A stretch of DNA of 7,059 nt from Myxococcales bacterium (GCA_007131745.1 SLPX01000412.1:1-7059); one strand, 5' to 3'; shown: positions 1 to 7,017, counted from the first letter of the stretch. Translations and numbers: made by a program. The notes: a model not told the origin generated them from the sequence alone.

Positions 1-395
1 AACGAGTAGGCGACTATTCCAAGAACATCCTCGAAGTAGCCCAAGTTCTGAACATGCCGCCGAATGAAATTCGTCATTATGACGAGTTGATGGAAATAGC
101 GGACCATGTTACTGAAATCTTGGATAACACCATCAAGGCAATCCGGGATTCAGACCGGGATCTGGCCAAAGAGGTGGTACAAGACGAATCCGCGATGACC
201 CGGCGAAGCGACGCGTTGATCGAAAAGATCGCCAATTCGGATCTTTCCGCGAACGAAGCCGTTTGCACGGCGATGGCCGTTCGTTTTTTCAAACGCATAG
301 AAGCCCATCTTTCCAACATAGCTTCTTCAGTGGTCCTGCCTGTACACCGCCTGGACGGCCGGCTTGAATACAAAAGCAGAAAATCCAAAAAATAG
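1..395 (+). CDS. PhoU-domain protein, 3' end (5' truncated by window edge)
   Basis: The reading frame is open from the window edge (first whole codon at 3) to TAG at 393-395, giving 130 C-terminal residues. PhoU-type proteins are two three-helix bundles, each with a metal-binding E/R-x-x-D-type helix; they regulate phosphate uptake and also occur as C-terminal domains of Na/Pi cotransporters. The first visible helix carries RVGDYSKNILE, matching the metal-binding motif of one bundle. The second bundle ends in FFKRIEAHLSNIASSVV then LPVHRLD, the usual PhoU ending. In that motif the expected D is absent (RIEAH rather than a RIGDH type), so the second metal site may be altered. The internal ATG at 54 is not the real start, because the conserved helix lies upstream of it. 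The last 20 codons fall inside a tandem repeat, and the stop codon is a one-base variant of CAG in the second copy. A stand-alone PhoU cannot be separated from the tail of a cotransporter here. Confidence 0.8.
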   Translation, partial: RVGDYSKNILEVAQVLNMPPNEIRHYDELMEIADHVTEILDNTIKAIRDSDRDLAKEVVQDESAMTRRSDALIEKIANSDLSANEAVCTAMAVRFFKRIEAHLSNIASSVVLPVHRLDGRLEYKSRKSKK

Positions 396-536
396 ATCCG
401 CTATACCCTTCTCAACATCCGGGCCGGTTTCAACCTGCCCGTACACCGCCTGGACGGCCGGCTTGAATACAAAAGCAGAAAATCCAAAAAACAGATCCTC
501 TTCATCCTTGCTTAAATCCAAGCCGTTTTTACCCTG
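335..536. repeat. Degenerate 99-bp tandem duplication across the PhoU 3' end
   Basis: Positions 335-399 and 434-498 match at 63 of 65 bases; the two differences are T341/C440 and T393/C492. The offset is exactly 99 bp, which is 33 codons. The same offset continues in weaker form: 400-437 against 499-536 agree at 24 of 38 bases, and similarity stops after that. A short match (CAACAT at 314-319 and 413-418) sits just upstream of the strong block at the same offset. The first copy codes for the PhoU tail LPVHRLDGRLEYKSRKSKK followed by TAG. The second codes for the same residues but has CAG in place of TAG and stays open to TAA at 513-515. Because the unit is a multiple of three, the duplication preserves all frames. 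It appears to be a local duplication of the gene end, with the near-identical part either kept or recently homogenised. No terminal inverted repeats or transposase are visible. Confidence 0.85.
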
Positions 537-551
537 GGCAAATGTAATTCC

Positions 552-580
552 TTGCGTTGTTTCACCCACAATGGAATAAA
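552..580 (+). promoter_or_regulatory. Possible sigma70-like promoter for gatE-gatD
   Basis: TTGCGT (552-557) and AATAAA (575-580) are separated by 17 bases and lie about 40 bases before the chosen gatE start. They match the -35 and -10 consensus at 3/6 and 4/6 positions, which is weak. It is listed because it is the best-spaced pair I found in the 227-base gap between the PhoU stop and gatE. That gap otherwise contains only the repeat and the gatE ribosome-binding site, with no convincing terminator hairpin. Confidence 0.2.
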
Positions 581-610
581 CTCTTGCAGAAGATGAAACA
601 CCCGCAAAAT

Positions 611-615
611 GGAGG
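611..615 (+). promoter_or_regulatory. Shine-Dalgarno site that sets the gatE start
   Basis: GGAGG lies 7 bases before the in-frame TTG at 623. The longer alternatives, TTG at 557 and ATG at 593, have no comparable purine-rich motif at the right distance. This site is therefore the main reason for choosing the TTG at 623. Confidence 0.75.
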
Positions 616-622
616 CTCATTC

Positions 623-2617
623 TTGACCGACCAAACATACACCGGACTTCCTTCACATCTTATACGGGAAAGCAAAGCCGCGGACGATGGTATCGACTGG
701 GCAAAGCTTCAACTGAAAAGCGGATTGGAAATCCACCAGCAACTATACACCGAACAAAAACTCTTTTGCCGTTGTCCGGCCGGTATTTACGGCAAAGAAG
801 GCAACCATGACGCCGAAGTTTTACGTCACATGCGGCCGACCCTATCCGAACTGGGTGAATACGACGGTACAGCATTGATGGAATTCAGAACCCGGAAGGA
901 GATCCTCTACCTGCTTAACCAAGAATCGGTTTGCACTTACGAGATGGACGACACACCACCTTTTCTTATCAACAACGAAGCACTTGATATCGCTGTAGAG
1001 ATAGCATTGCTCATGAACTGCAACCTGGTCGGGGAACTCCACGTGATGCGCAAACAATATCTCGACGGCAGCATCCCCACGGGGTTCCAAAGAACCGCTA
1101 TCGTAGGTGTGGATGGCTTCGTAAACCTGCGAGGAAAAAGACTGTCTGTTCTCCAGGTCGCGCTTGAAGAAGATTCGTGCCGTGAATTGTCCGATGAAGG
1201 ACACACGATCACTTTCATGACGGACAGACTTTCCATGCCTCTCGTAGAAGTGGTTACCGGACCGGAATTGGAAAAGCCGTCGGAAGTTGCAGAAGCGTGC
1301 GAGTTCATCGGGCGTTTGCTCCGTGCCACAGGAAAAGTTCGAAGGGGCGCCGGAGCGACCCGCCAGGATGTAAACGTAAGTATCAAAGGTGGAACAAGAA
1401 TCGAAATCAAGGGAGTACCCAGTGTCAAGATGATTCCAAGGCTGGTGCGAAACGAAGCATTGAGGCAAAAGGCCCTGCTGGAAATCCGCGAAAAACTGTG
1501 GAGCAGGGATCTGGAACCCAAAGGGTCGGCCAGAACGTATTTCGTGGAACATATTCTGTCGAATACAAAATCGGAAGTCATCAGCCGAGCGCTCGACAGG
1601 GGAGCAAAGGTAGGCGCGATCCGCTTGAAAAACATGGGTAATATTCTTTCAGCTCCTGTCATCGGCGGAAGAACCCTTGCCGACGAAGTTGCCGGACGGG
1701 TTAGGGTCGTGGCGTGCCTGGATGAACCTCCATATTTAATACACCGCTCCACCCGTGGATCGAATGCACTTTCAAACAAGGAGTGGCGTTCAATAAAAAA
1801 ACGACTCAGGGCGAAAGCCGAAGACGCGGTAGCTGTTTTTTGGGGACCTGAACAAGATGTACGTACAGCTTTTGAGGAAATCGAAACGCGTTTGCTTGAG
1901 GCCGCTCTTGGAATACCTCCCGAAACCCGCCAGGTACTTCTCGGCTGCCTGAATGACTTTGAAAGGATCCTTCCCGGCCCGGACAGAATGTATCCCGACA
2001 CAGACTCCCCGCCGGTGCCGATTAGCGATCAACTTATCGAAGCCGCACGAAAACGGTTGCCTACGCCACCCGACAACAGGGAAAAAAGATATCTTGAAAT
2101 GGGGCTGGCAAAACATCTAGCTTATTTTCTCGCAATTTCTCCTCTCCACCAGGTTTTTGAAAGCGGGGTTAGTAAAGGTTGTCCGCCCAAGACAGCGGCG
2201 CGACTCCTGGTGGAAGAACCCATATCTCTCAATCGTAAAGGCTTTGACGTTTCACCTCTTCCCGACACCTTTTTCCTGGATCTCCTCGAAGCTGTGACAG
2301 CCGAAGTTTTGTACAGAGAAGGCGTCAAAAAGGTGATGCGCGAAGCAGTAATGAGATTCGAATCTACAGAACCGGATGTCGCTTTAAAAGTAATCTTGGA
2401 CGAATTGAATCTCAACCCCTTAAAAGGCCGAGAACTTCTCCTTTTTGTAGAAGACAAGATTCGAAACACGGCCGATCCGATGACGAGCGATCCAGAAGCT
2501 CGCAAGCGCTATTACATGGGTGCAGTTATGTATCCCCTCGAAGGCCGAGCATGCGGCCGAACAGTTTCCGCGATTGTAGACGATTTTTTGGAGCGTCAAA
2601 AAGCCGACACGGAGTGA
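623..2617 (+). CDS. gatE: Glu-tRNA(Gln) amidotransferase, subunit E (archaeal type)
   Basis: With GatD this subunit converts Glu-tRNA(Gln) to Gln-tRNA(Gln) in the cytoplasm: GatE binds the tRNA, phosphorylates the bound glutamate with ATP and amidates it. The protein has 664 residues from TTG at 623; archaeal GatE is about 620-635. The GatB/GatE cradle begins with GLEIHQQL (34-41) and LFCRC (C49 and C51), then TGFQRT, LEEDS, MPLVEV and RQDVNVSI (about 247-254). IEIKGV near 260-265 precedes the region of the AspRS-like GAD insertion, roughly 295-425 (LADEVAG, CLDEPPYLI). That insertion, together with RMYPDTDSPP, separates GatE from GatB, which lacks it. A helical and tail region follows, ending in a YMGAVMYPLEGRACGRTV segment like the glycine-rich GatE tail that contacts tRNA. 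About 27 residues precede the usual start of the fold. It is followed by gatD after 4 bases. Family assignment is firm; activity is inferred. Confidence 0.95.
   Translation: MTDQTYTGLPSHLIRESKAADDGIDWAKLQLKSGLEIHQQLYTEQKLFCRCPAGIYGKEGNHDAEVLRHMRPTLSELGEYDGTALMEFRTRKEILYLLNQESVCTYEMDDTPPFLINNEALDIAVEIALLMNCNLVGELHVMRKQYLDGSIPTGFQRTAIVGVDGFVNLRGKRLSVLQVALEEDSCRELSDEGHTITFMTDRLSMPLVEVVTGPELEKPSEVAEACEFIGRLLRATGKVRRGAGATRQDVNVSIKGGTRIEIKGVPSVKMIPRLVRNEALRQKALLEIREKLWSRDLEPKGSARTYFVEHILSNTKSEVISRALDRGAKVGAIRLKNMGNILSAPVIGGRTLADEVAGRVRVVACLDEPPYLIHRSTRGSNALSNKEWRSIKKRLRAKAEDAVAVFWGPEQDVRTAFEEIETRLLEAALGIPPETRQVLLGCLNDFERILPGPDRMYPDTDSPPVPISDQLIEAARKRLPTPPDNREKRYLEMGLAKHLAYFLAISPLHQVFESGVSKGCPPKTAARLLVEEPISLNRKGFDVSPLPDTFFLDLLEAVTAEVLYREGVKKVMREAVMRFESTEPDVALKVILDELNLNPLKGRELLLFVEDKIRNTADPMTSDPEARKRYYMGAVMYPLEGRACGRTVSAIVDDFLERQKADTE
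2611..2614 (+). promoter_or_regulatory. gatD ribosome-binding site overlapping the end of gatE
   Basis: GGAG lies 7 bases before the gatD ATG and abuts the gatE stop TGA (2615-2617). It is formed from the last sense codons of gatE, so gatD translation is probably coupled to gatE translation, consistent with a 1:1 complex. Confidence 0.7.
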
Positions 2618-2621
2618 TTTC

Positions 2622-4040
2622 ATGGACAAGGACTTCCAGAACATGACAGAACAAAATGATAGCGAAGACTTCAAAGGCTATGGAGAACCAGCGCTGAACC
2701 TGCTGAAATCACATGGCGCCAGAGTCTGGTCTGAAATCGAAACAGACACTGATCGGGGACATTTCAAGGGCCTTGTCCTTCCTCGATCCGAGACATTGCC
2801 TGGAGATCACATCGTGTTGAAACTGTCGAACGGATATAACGTCGGCCTGAAAGTCGCGGGGATTCGTTCCATCACGGTGAAAGGCTACAAAAAAGCCTTG
2901 TACAAGATCCCGGAAAAGGAGTTTCCCTTTGACCCCAAAAAACCAAAAGTAACTCTTCTGGGAACGGGAGGAACAATCGCATCCAGGTTGGATTATCGAA
3001 CCGGCGCTGTTATTCCGGCCTTTTCCCCCGGAGAACTTTTCGGAGCAGTGCCCGAACTGGCCGATATATGCAACATGAAAACCATAAAACTGTTCGGCGT
3101 CTTTTCCGAAAACATCGGTCCCGAACACTGGCAGGAAACCGCCCGGGCCATCGGCAGGGAAATAGAGGAAGGAGCGGACGGGATCATCGTGGGTCACGGA
3201 ACAGATACTATGCATCATACAGCCGCGGCTCTTTCTTTCATGGTCCAGGATCCCCCGGTTCCCATCGTCATGGTAGGTTCTCAGCGCTCCTCGGACCGTC
3301 CATCATCCGATGCAGCCCTGAACCTTATGGATGCTGCGTACGCGGCCTCAAAGGGCGATATCGCGGAAGTTACGGTTTGCATGTTCGGACCCACTTCAGA
3401 CCAGTACGATCTCCTTCACCGTGGAACCAGAGTCAGAAAAATGCACTCCAGTTACCGGTCCACTTTCCGCACCATTGGAGAACGACCGCTTGCAACCGTA
3501 AAAAAAGACAAAATCACCTATCTCACAAACGACTATAAAAAGCGAAGAGCGGACAGAAACGTGCGAATCGATACGGCTTTTGATGACAGGGTGTCCATAG
3601 TTTATTACTACCCGAACATGAAACCGGATATCATCGATTCACTGGTGGAAAAAGGATACAAGGGCATTGTAATCGCCGGAACGGGACTCGGCCATGTGAA
3701 TAAACCCCTTTATCCCGCGCTCAAAAGAGCCGTGGATTCAGGAGTTCACGTATACATGACGGTTCAGACACTGTGGGGTTATGTACAAATGTTTGTTTAT
3801 GACACCGGAAGAGATATCATGAACATGGGAGTTGTGCCCGCCGACAATATGCTTCCGGAAGCTGCATATGTAAAACTGGGTTGGGCTCTGGGCCACACAC
3901 ACGACCCGGATGAAGTTCGTGAAATAATGCTGAATCCGATATCACATGAAATCACCCGACGGGAACCAATAGACGGTTACCTGATCATGCAAGGCGGCCT
4001 GCCCGAAATGGATGGGTTTATGAAGCGGTATAAACGCTGA
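2622..4040 (+). CDS. gatD: Glu-tRNA(Gln) amidotransferase, subunit D (asparaginase-like)
   Basis: This is the ammonia-generating subunit of GatDE, which hydrolyses Gln or Asn and passes ammonia to GatE. It has 472 residues; archaeal GatD is about 415-440. The N-terminal small barrel domain (about 40-100) carries GDHIVLKLSNGYNVG. The L-asparaginase-like domain begins with GTGGTIASRLDYRTGAV. All four expected catalytic residues are present by motif: T118 in GTGGT, T194 and D195 in GHGTDTMHHT, and K273 in VRKMH. Other GatD signatures are GSQRSSDRPSSDAALN, EVTVCM, GIVIAGTGLGH and MLPEAAYVKLGW. These distinguish it from bacterial AnsA and AnsB, which lack the N-terminal domain and this linker. The ends are longer than in archaeal GatD I recall, with roughly 20-30 extra residues at the start and about 15 at the end (after IDGYL). 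A second in-frame ATG at 2643 is possible, but the ribosome-binding site favours 2622. It follows gatE by 4 bases, and the two probably form one operon. Confidence 0.95.
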   Translation: MDKDFQNMTEQNDSEDFKGYGEPALNLLKSHGARVWSEIETDTDRGHFKGLVLPRSETLPGDHIVLKLSNGYNVGLKVAGIRSITVKGYKKALYKIPEKEFPFDPKKPKVTLLGTGGTIASRLDYRTGAVIPAFSPGELFGAVPELADICNMKTIKLFGVFSENIGPEHWQETARAIGREIEEGADGIIVGHGTDTMHHTAAALSFMVQDPPVPIVMVGSQRSSDRPSSDAALNLMDAAYAASKGDIAEVTVCMFGPTSDQYDLLHRGTRVRKMHSSYRSTFRTIGERPLATVKKDKITYLTNDYKKRRADRNVRIDTAFDDRVSIVYYYPNMKPDIIDSLVEKGYKGIVIAGTGLGHVNKPLYPALKRAVDSGVHVYMTVQTLWGYVQMFVYDTGRDIMNMGVVPADNMLPEAAYVKLGWALGHTHDPDEVREIMLNPISHEITRREPIDGYLIMQGGLPEMDGFMKRYKR

Positions 4041-4109
4041 ATTGTCCGGGTATTTGCCCTGGAAGGTCTCGTGGAATAATATGGTGAGGTCCCACTTGAA
4101 CATGAAAAA

Positions 4110-4113
4110 GGAG
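4110..4113 (+). promoter_or_regulatory. Shine-Dalgarno site that sets the kinase TTG start
   Basis: GGAG, within AAAAAGGAG (4105-4113), lies 7 bases before TTG at 4121. No in-frame ATG precedes the kinase fold, so this motif decides the start. The 80-base gap after gatD contains no clear terminator. Confidence 0.7.
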
Positions 4114-4120
4114 CCGGCCG

Positions 4121-7000
4121 TTGCGTGAAGACCGAACCAATGACCTACCCAGGTCCTTCGGCAAATATACACTCCTGAAGCTGTTGGCTTCGGGAGGAAT
4201 GGGCGCCGTATACCTGGCGGTATCAGGCTCGGAAGGCCTGGAAAAACTCCTGGCCGTCAAGGTTGTTCTGCCCGATCTCGCCGGCGTTGAATTCATTCGC
4301 CGGTTTCGCGACGAGGCCAAAGTTGTAGTAAGACTAAGCCACGGAAACCTGGTTCAGGTTTTCGACGCTGGTGAAGTACATGGAGAAGCTTACTTGGCAA
4401 TGGAGTTTGTGGAAGGTTCGGACCTTCGCACGATCTGGAACCGTTGCGTGGAAAAACGAGTCGCATTTCCTATGGAAGTGGTGGTGCAAATAATAAAGGA
4501 CTCACTTCGCGGACTTTCTTATGCCCACCGTTATGAAGGCCTCAATCTTATCCACCGTGATATCAGCCCTCCGAACATAATGGTAACAAAATTTGGAGAA
4601 GCCAAGATCACCGATTTCGGCCTTGCGATGTCTTCAATAAAAATAGAAAAAACCGCGCCCGGCCTTGTTTTCGGAAAGATTCCCTACATGTCTCCCGAGC
4701 AAGCCCGGGGCGCTAAATTAGACGGCAGAGCGGATTTGTATCCCCTTGGCGTCATCCTTTGGGAGCTTCTCACGGGCCGCCGGTTGTTCCCACCCAGCGG
4801 CAACACCAACAAGGATCTGGCAGACCGTGCCAAGGGTCCGAACATTCCACCGCCTTCAAGCGTATGCAGCCGAGTTCCACAGGAGTTGGACGCAGTCGTG
4901 GTGAAGGCCTTGCAACCGGAACCAGGTGATCGATACGGCAATTCTTGGGAAATGCTCCGACACTTGGCGGAAGTCCAGGCTGTGTTCTGGCCGGGAATGG
5001 ATACCGATAGGGTGGCTGCATTCATGCAGACCTTGTTCGGAGAAGAGTTCTCAAAAAACAAGACTCACAGAGAAGCTCTTCTGGAAAAAATGAGAAAATC
5101 AGGGAGCTTCACGGCGGGTGGAGAACCTTTATTATCGGCGCAAAACCAACAGGAAAAGGTCGGCAAAGCTTCGAGCACCGAAGAAACACAAAAAAAAAGC
5201 GAAGACAAACAACTTCTTGGAGATCGCTACAGGCTCGGCCGAATGCTTGGTGAAGGCGGCATGGGACAAGTGTTCGAAGCGGAACATACCGACATCGGGA
5301 AAAGAGTCGCAATCAAAATTCTTCACAAAGCATATTCAACCACTGGTGAAACCCTTGAGCGATTCAAACGAGAAGCCAGGGCTACAACCACGATCAACCA
5401 TCCTTCGATTGTCGATGTTTTGGACTTCGGAGTAACCGATGATGGAAGATGCTACTACGTAATGGAGCTTCTGGAAGGTCTGAGCCTGGGTGACTTGATG
5501 GAAATATCTCCGCAAATAGAGGAGATCCGAGCTATCGACATCGTTTTTAATATCTGCGAAGCAATAGAAGCCGCTCACAGGGCCGGGGTGGTTCATCGAG
5601 ACCTGAAACCCGACAATGTAATGCTTTTAGGAGAAGGTTCCTCATCAACCAATATAAAAGTCCTTGACTTCGGAATAGCCCGAAACATGGGTGATGAATT
5701 CTCCAAAGGACGTCTTACCTCCCCGGGAACAACTCTTGGAACACCGGAATACATGGCCCCCGAACAGGCGGCCGGAGAACCGGTTGATCAAAGAGCGGAT
5801 GTCTACGCCACCTGTCAGATCCTCTACAAAATGCTCACCGGCAAAACTCCTCACACAGGCGCATCTCCGCAAGAGGTGCTTATCCGGAAGTTGCAGCACC
5901 CCGCCCAAGACATTTCACAACACAGACCGGATTTGCCGATAAGTCTGTGCGAAGTCATAATGGCCGGCTTGGAGACCGACCCTCCGAAAAGACCACAAAG
6001 CGCACATCAGCTTGGGGTGATGTTGAAGCGGGTAAGAAATGAAATGCTCAAGCCGGCCGCGACTTCAAGTCCTCCCAAGCCGAAGTCGGATGCTCTTCTG
6101 TCCCCTTCAACCGGTGCAAGGAAGAAAGCCTGGATTGCATGGCTCGCAAGCGGGGCGATTGTTGGCTTAATTATCCTGTTTATTGTTTGGCATTTTTTAT
6201 TGGGGGCCTCACCGGAAGAAAAAATCGACTCTGAAAAAGAGTTGTCCGCAATCGCCACGGAGTCGCGGACAGAAGATGACCTTGTATCCAAGGCCCGAAC
6301 GTATGGGGAACCAGGCGATTCCGTGGAGGAAGAACGCTATAGGGATAATGGTTCCGATACACCTGACAAAGCAGCCCATTCCGTAGATGAAAAGCATTCC
6401 TCGTTAACAGCAAAACTGGTGTCCAGCCCAACAAAAGCCGACAGCAATACAACTCCGGACAAGTCAGCCGAACCGGAACAAAAAATATCAGCCGTATCTA
6501 CGCTGTCCTCCAAGGAGATCGCTACTAAAAAACCCAAAGAGCGGCTGTCAAAACAAACTCCGGCTCCGGTGAAAGAGCCTGAAAGCATGGCTAAGCCCGA
6601 TGAAAAACCAGCGGATCCCCGGCCGGCGAAAACCCGCCAATCACCCGCCGACCACATTGCAAAAGGACGCCGGCTTATGGCACAGGGGGATTTTTCAGGC
6701 GCACAAAAATCCTTTACACAGGCAAGAAATCTCCCCGGCGGAAGAGCGGCCGGATTGACCGCTCTCGCTGATCTCTCGTTTCAAAGAGGAGACCACAGAA
6801 ACGCGGCCAGGTTGGCCGCGGACGCGGTGAAAGCCGGGGGAGGAAATCAAGCCCGCATGATACTCGGAAACGCCTATTTCAGGCTGGGGTTATACAGGTC
6901 CGCGATAAATACCTACCAGGAAATACTGTCAAGAAATCCAAAGCATCGTGCTGCAAGACAACACATTGAAGCCGCACGCAGGAAACTTGGAATCAAGTAA
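4121..7000 (+). CDS. Dual-domain Ser/Thr protein kinase with TM helix and C-terminal TPRs
   Basis: The protein has 959 residues from TTG. Kinase 1 (about 16-290) has glycine loop ASGGMGAVY (first Gly replaced by A23), K47, HRDISPPN (D147, with Ser in place of the usual Lys), DFG at 165-167 and SPE at 191-193. A polar linker (about 325-365) joins it to kinase 2 (about 369-650), a canonical PknB-like domain: GEGGMG from 377, K399, HRDLKPDN (D494, K496), DFG at 516-518 and APE at 546-548. Both domains therefore keep the core catalytic residues. One hydrophobic helix (about 671-694) follows, then a Ser/Thr/Lys/Pro/Glu-rich linker (about 700-840) and about three TPR-like helix pairs (about 843-955), with AKGRRLMAQGDFSGAQ and GNAYFRLGLYRSAINTYQ clearest. 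The expected topology is kinases in the cytoplasm and TPRs in the periplasm. Substrates are unknown. It lies 80 bases after gatD on the same strand; read-through transcription is possible, a shared role unproven. Confidence 0.93.
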   Translation: MREDRTNDLPRSFGKYTLLKLLASGGMGAVYLAVSGSEGLEKLLAVKVVLPDLAGVEFIRRFRDEAKVVVRLSHGNLVQVFDAGEVHGEAYLAMEFVEGSDLRTIWNRCVEKRVAFPMEVVVQIIKDSLRGLSYAHRYEGLNLIHRDISPPNIMVTKFGEAKITDFGLAMSSIKIEKTAPGLVFGKIPYMSPEQARGAKLDGRADLYPLGVILWELLTGRRLFPPSGNTNKDLADRAKGPNIPPPSSVCSRVPQELDAVVVKALQPEPGDRYGNSWEMLRHLAEVQAVFWPGMDTDRVAAFMQTLFGEEFSKNKTHREALLEKMRKSGSFTAGGEPLLSAQNQQEKVGKASSTEETQKKSEDKQLLGDRYRLGRMLGEGGMGQVFEAEHTDIGKRVAIKILHKAYSTTGETLERFKREARATTTINHPSIVDVLDFGVTDDGRCYYVMELLEGLSLGDLMEISPQIEEIRAIDIVFNICEAIEAAHRAGVVHRDLKPDNVMLLGEGSSSTNIKVLDFGIARNMGDEFSKGRLTSPGTTLGTPEYMAPEQAAGEPVDQRADVYATCQILYKMLTGKTPHTGASPQEVLIRKLQHPAQDISQHRPDLPISLCEVIMAGLETDPPKRPQSAHQLGVMLKRVRNEMLKPAATSSPPKPKSDALLSPSTGARKKAWIAWLASGAIVGLIILFIVWHFLLGASPEEKIDSEKELSAIATESRTEDDLVSKARTYGEPGDSVEEERYRDNGSDTPDKAAHSVDEKHSSLTAKLVSSPTKADSNTTPDKSAEPEQKISAVSTLSSKEIATKKPKERLSKQTPAPVKEPESMAKPDEKPADPRPAKTRQSPADHIAKGRRLMAQGDFSGAQKSFTQARNLPGGRAAGLTALADLSFQRGDHRNAARLAADAVKAGGGNQARMILGNAYFRLGLYRSAINTYQEILSRNPKHRAARQHIEAARRKLGIK

Positions 7001-7017
7001 TCTAACACCTAAAAAAA

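Noticed and set aside
335..498. Two near-identical 65-bp blocks separated by 34 bp, resembling a minimal CRISPR array
   Set aside because: The blocks are too long, there are only two, the first codes for the PhoU tail, and the 34-base 'spacer' is itself similar to the sequence after the second block.
364..579. 71-codon plus-strand frame through the repeats
   Set aside because: It is open mainly because the repeat unit is a multiple of three. It has a TTG start without a ribosome-binding site and no recognisable protein features.
557..622. Longer gatE start at TTG 557 or ATG 593
   Set aside because: Neither has a good ribosome-binding site. GGAGG at 611-615 fits the TTG at 623, and the extra residues do not resemble GatE.
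937..2001. 354-codon minus-strand open frame inside gatE
   Set aside because: It is antisense to a strongly conserved gene, is rich in Ser and Arg as shadow frames usually are, and matches no family I know.
623..2617. GatE as bacterial GatB
   Set aside because: It is too long for GatB (about 480 residues) and contains the AspRS-like insertion; no gatA or gatC is present.
2709..3218. 169-codon minus-strand frame opposite gatD
   Set aside because: It is a shadow of the conserved GatD coding sequence, with no ribosome-binding site or domain visible.
2622..4040. GatD as an ordinary L-asparaginase (AnsA or AnsB)
   Set aside because: It has the GatD N-terminal barrel domain and GatD-specific motifs, and it is adjacent to gatE.
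4041..4120. Intrinsic terminator between gatD and the kinase
   Set aside because: I found no stable stem followed by a T run; only short imperfect matches such as GTGG/CCAC occur.
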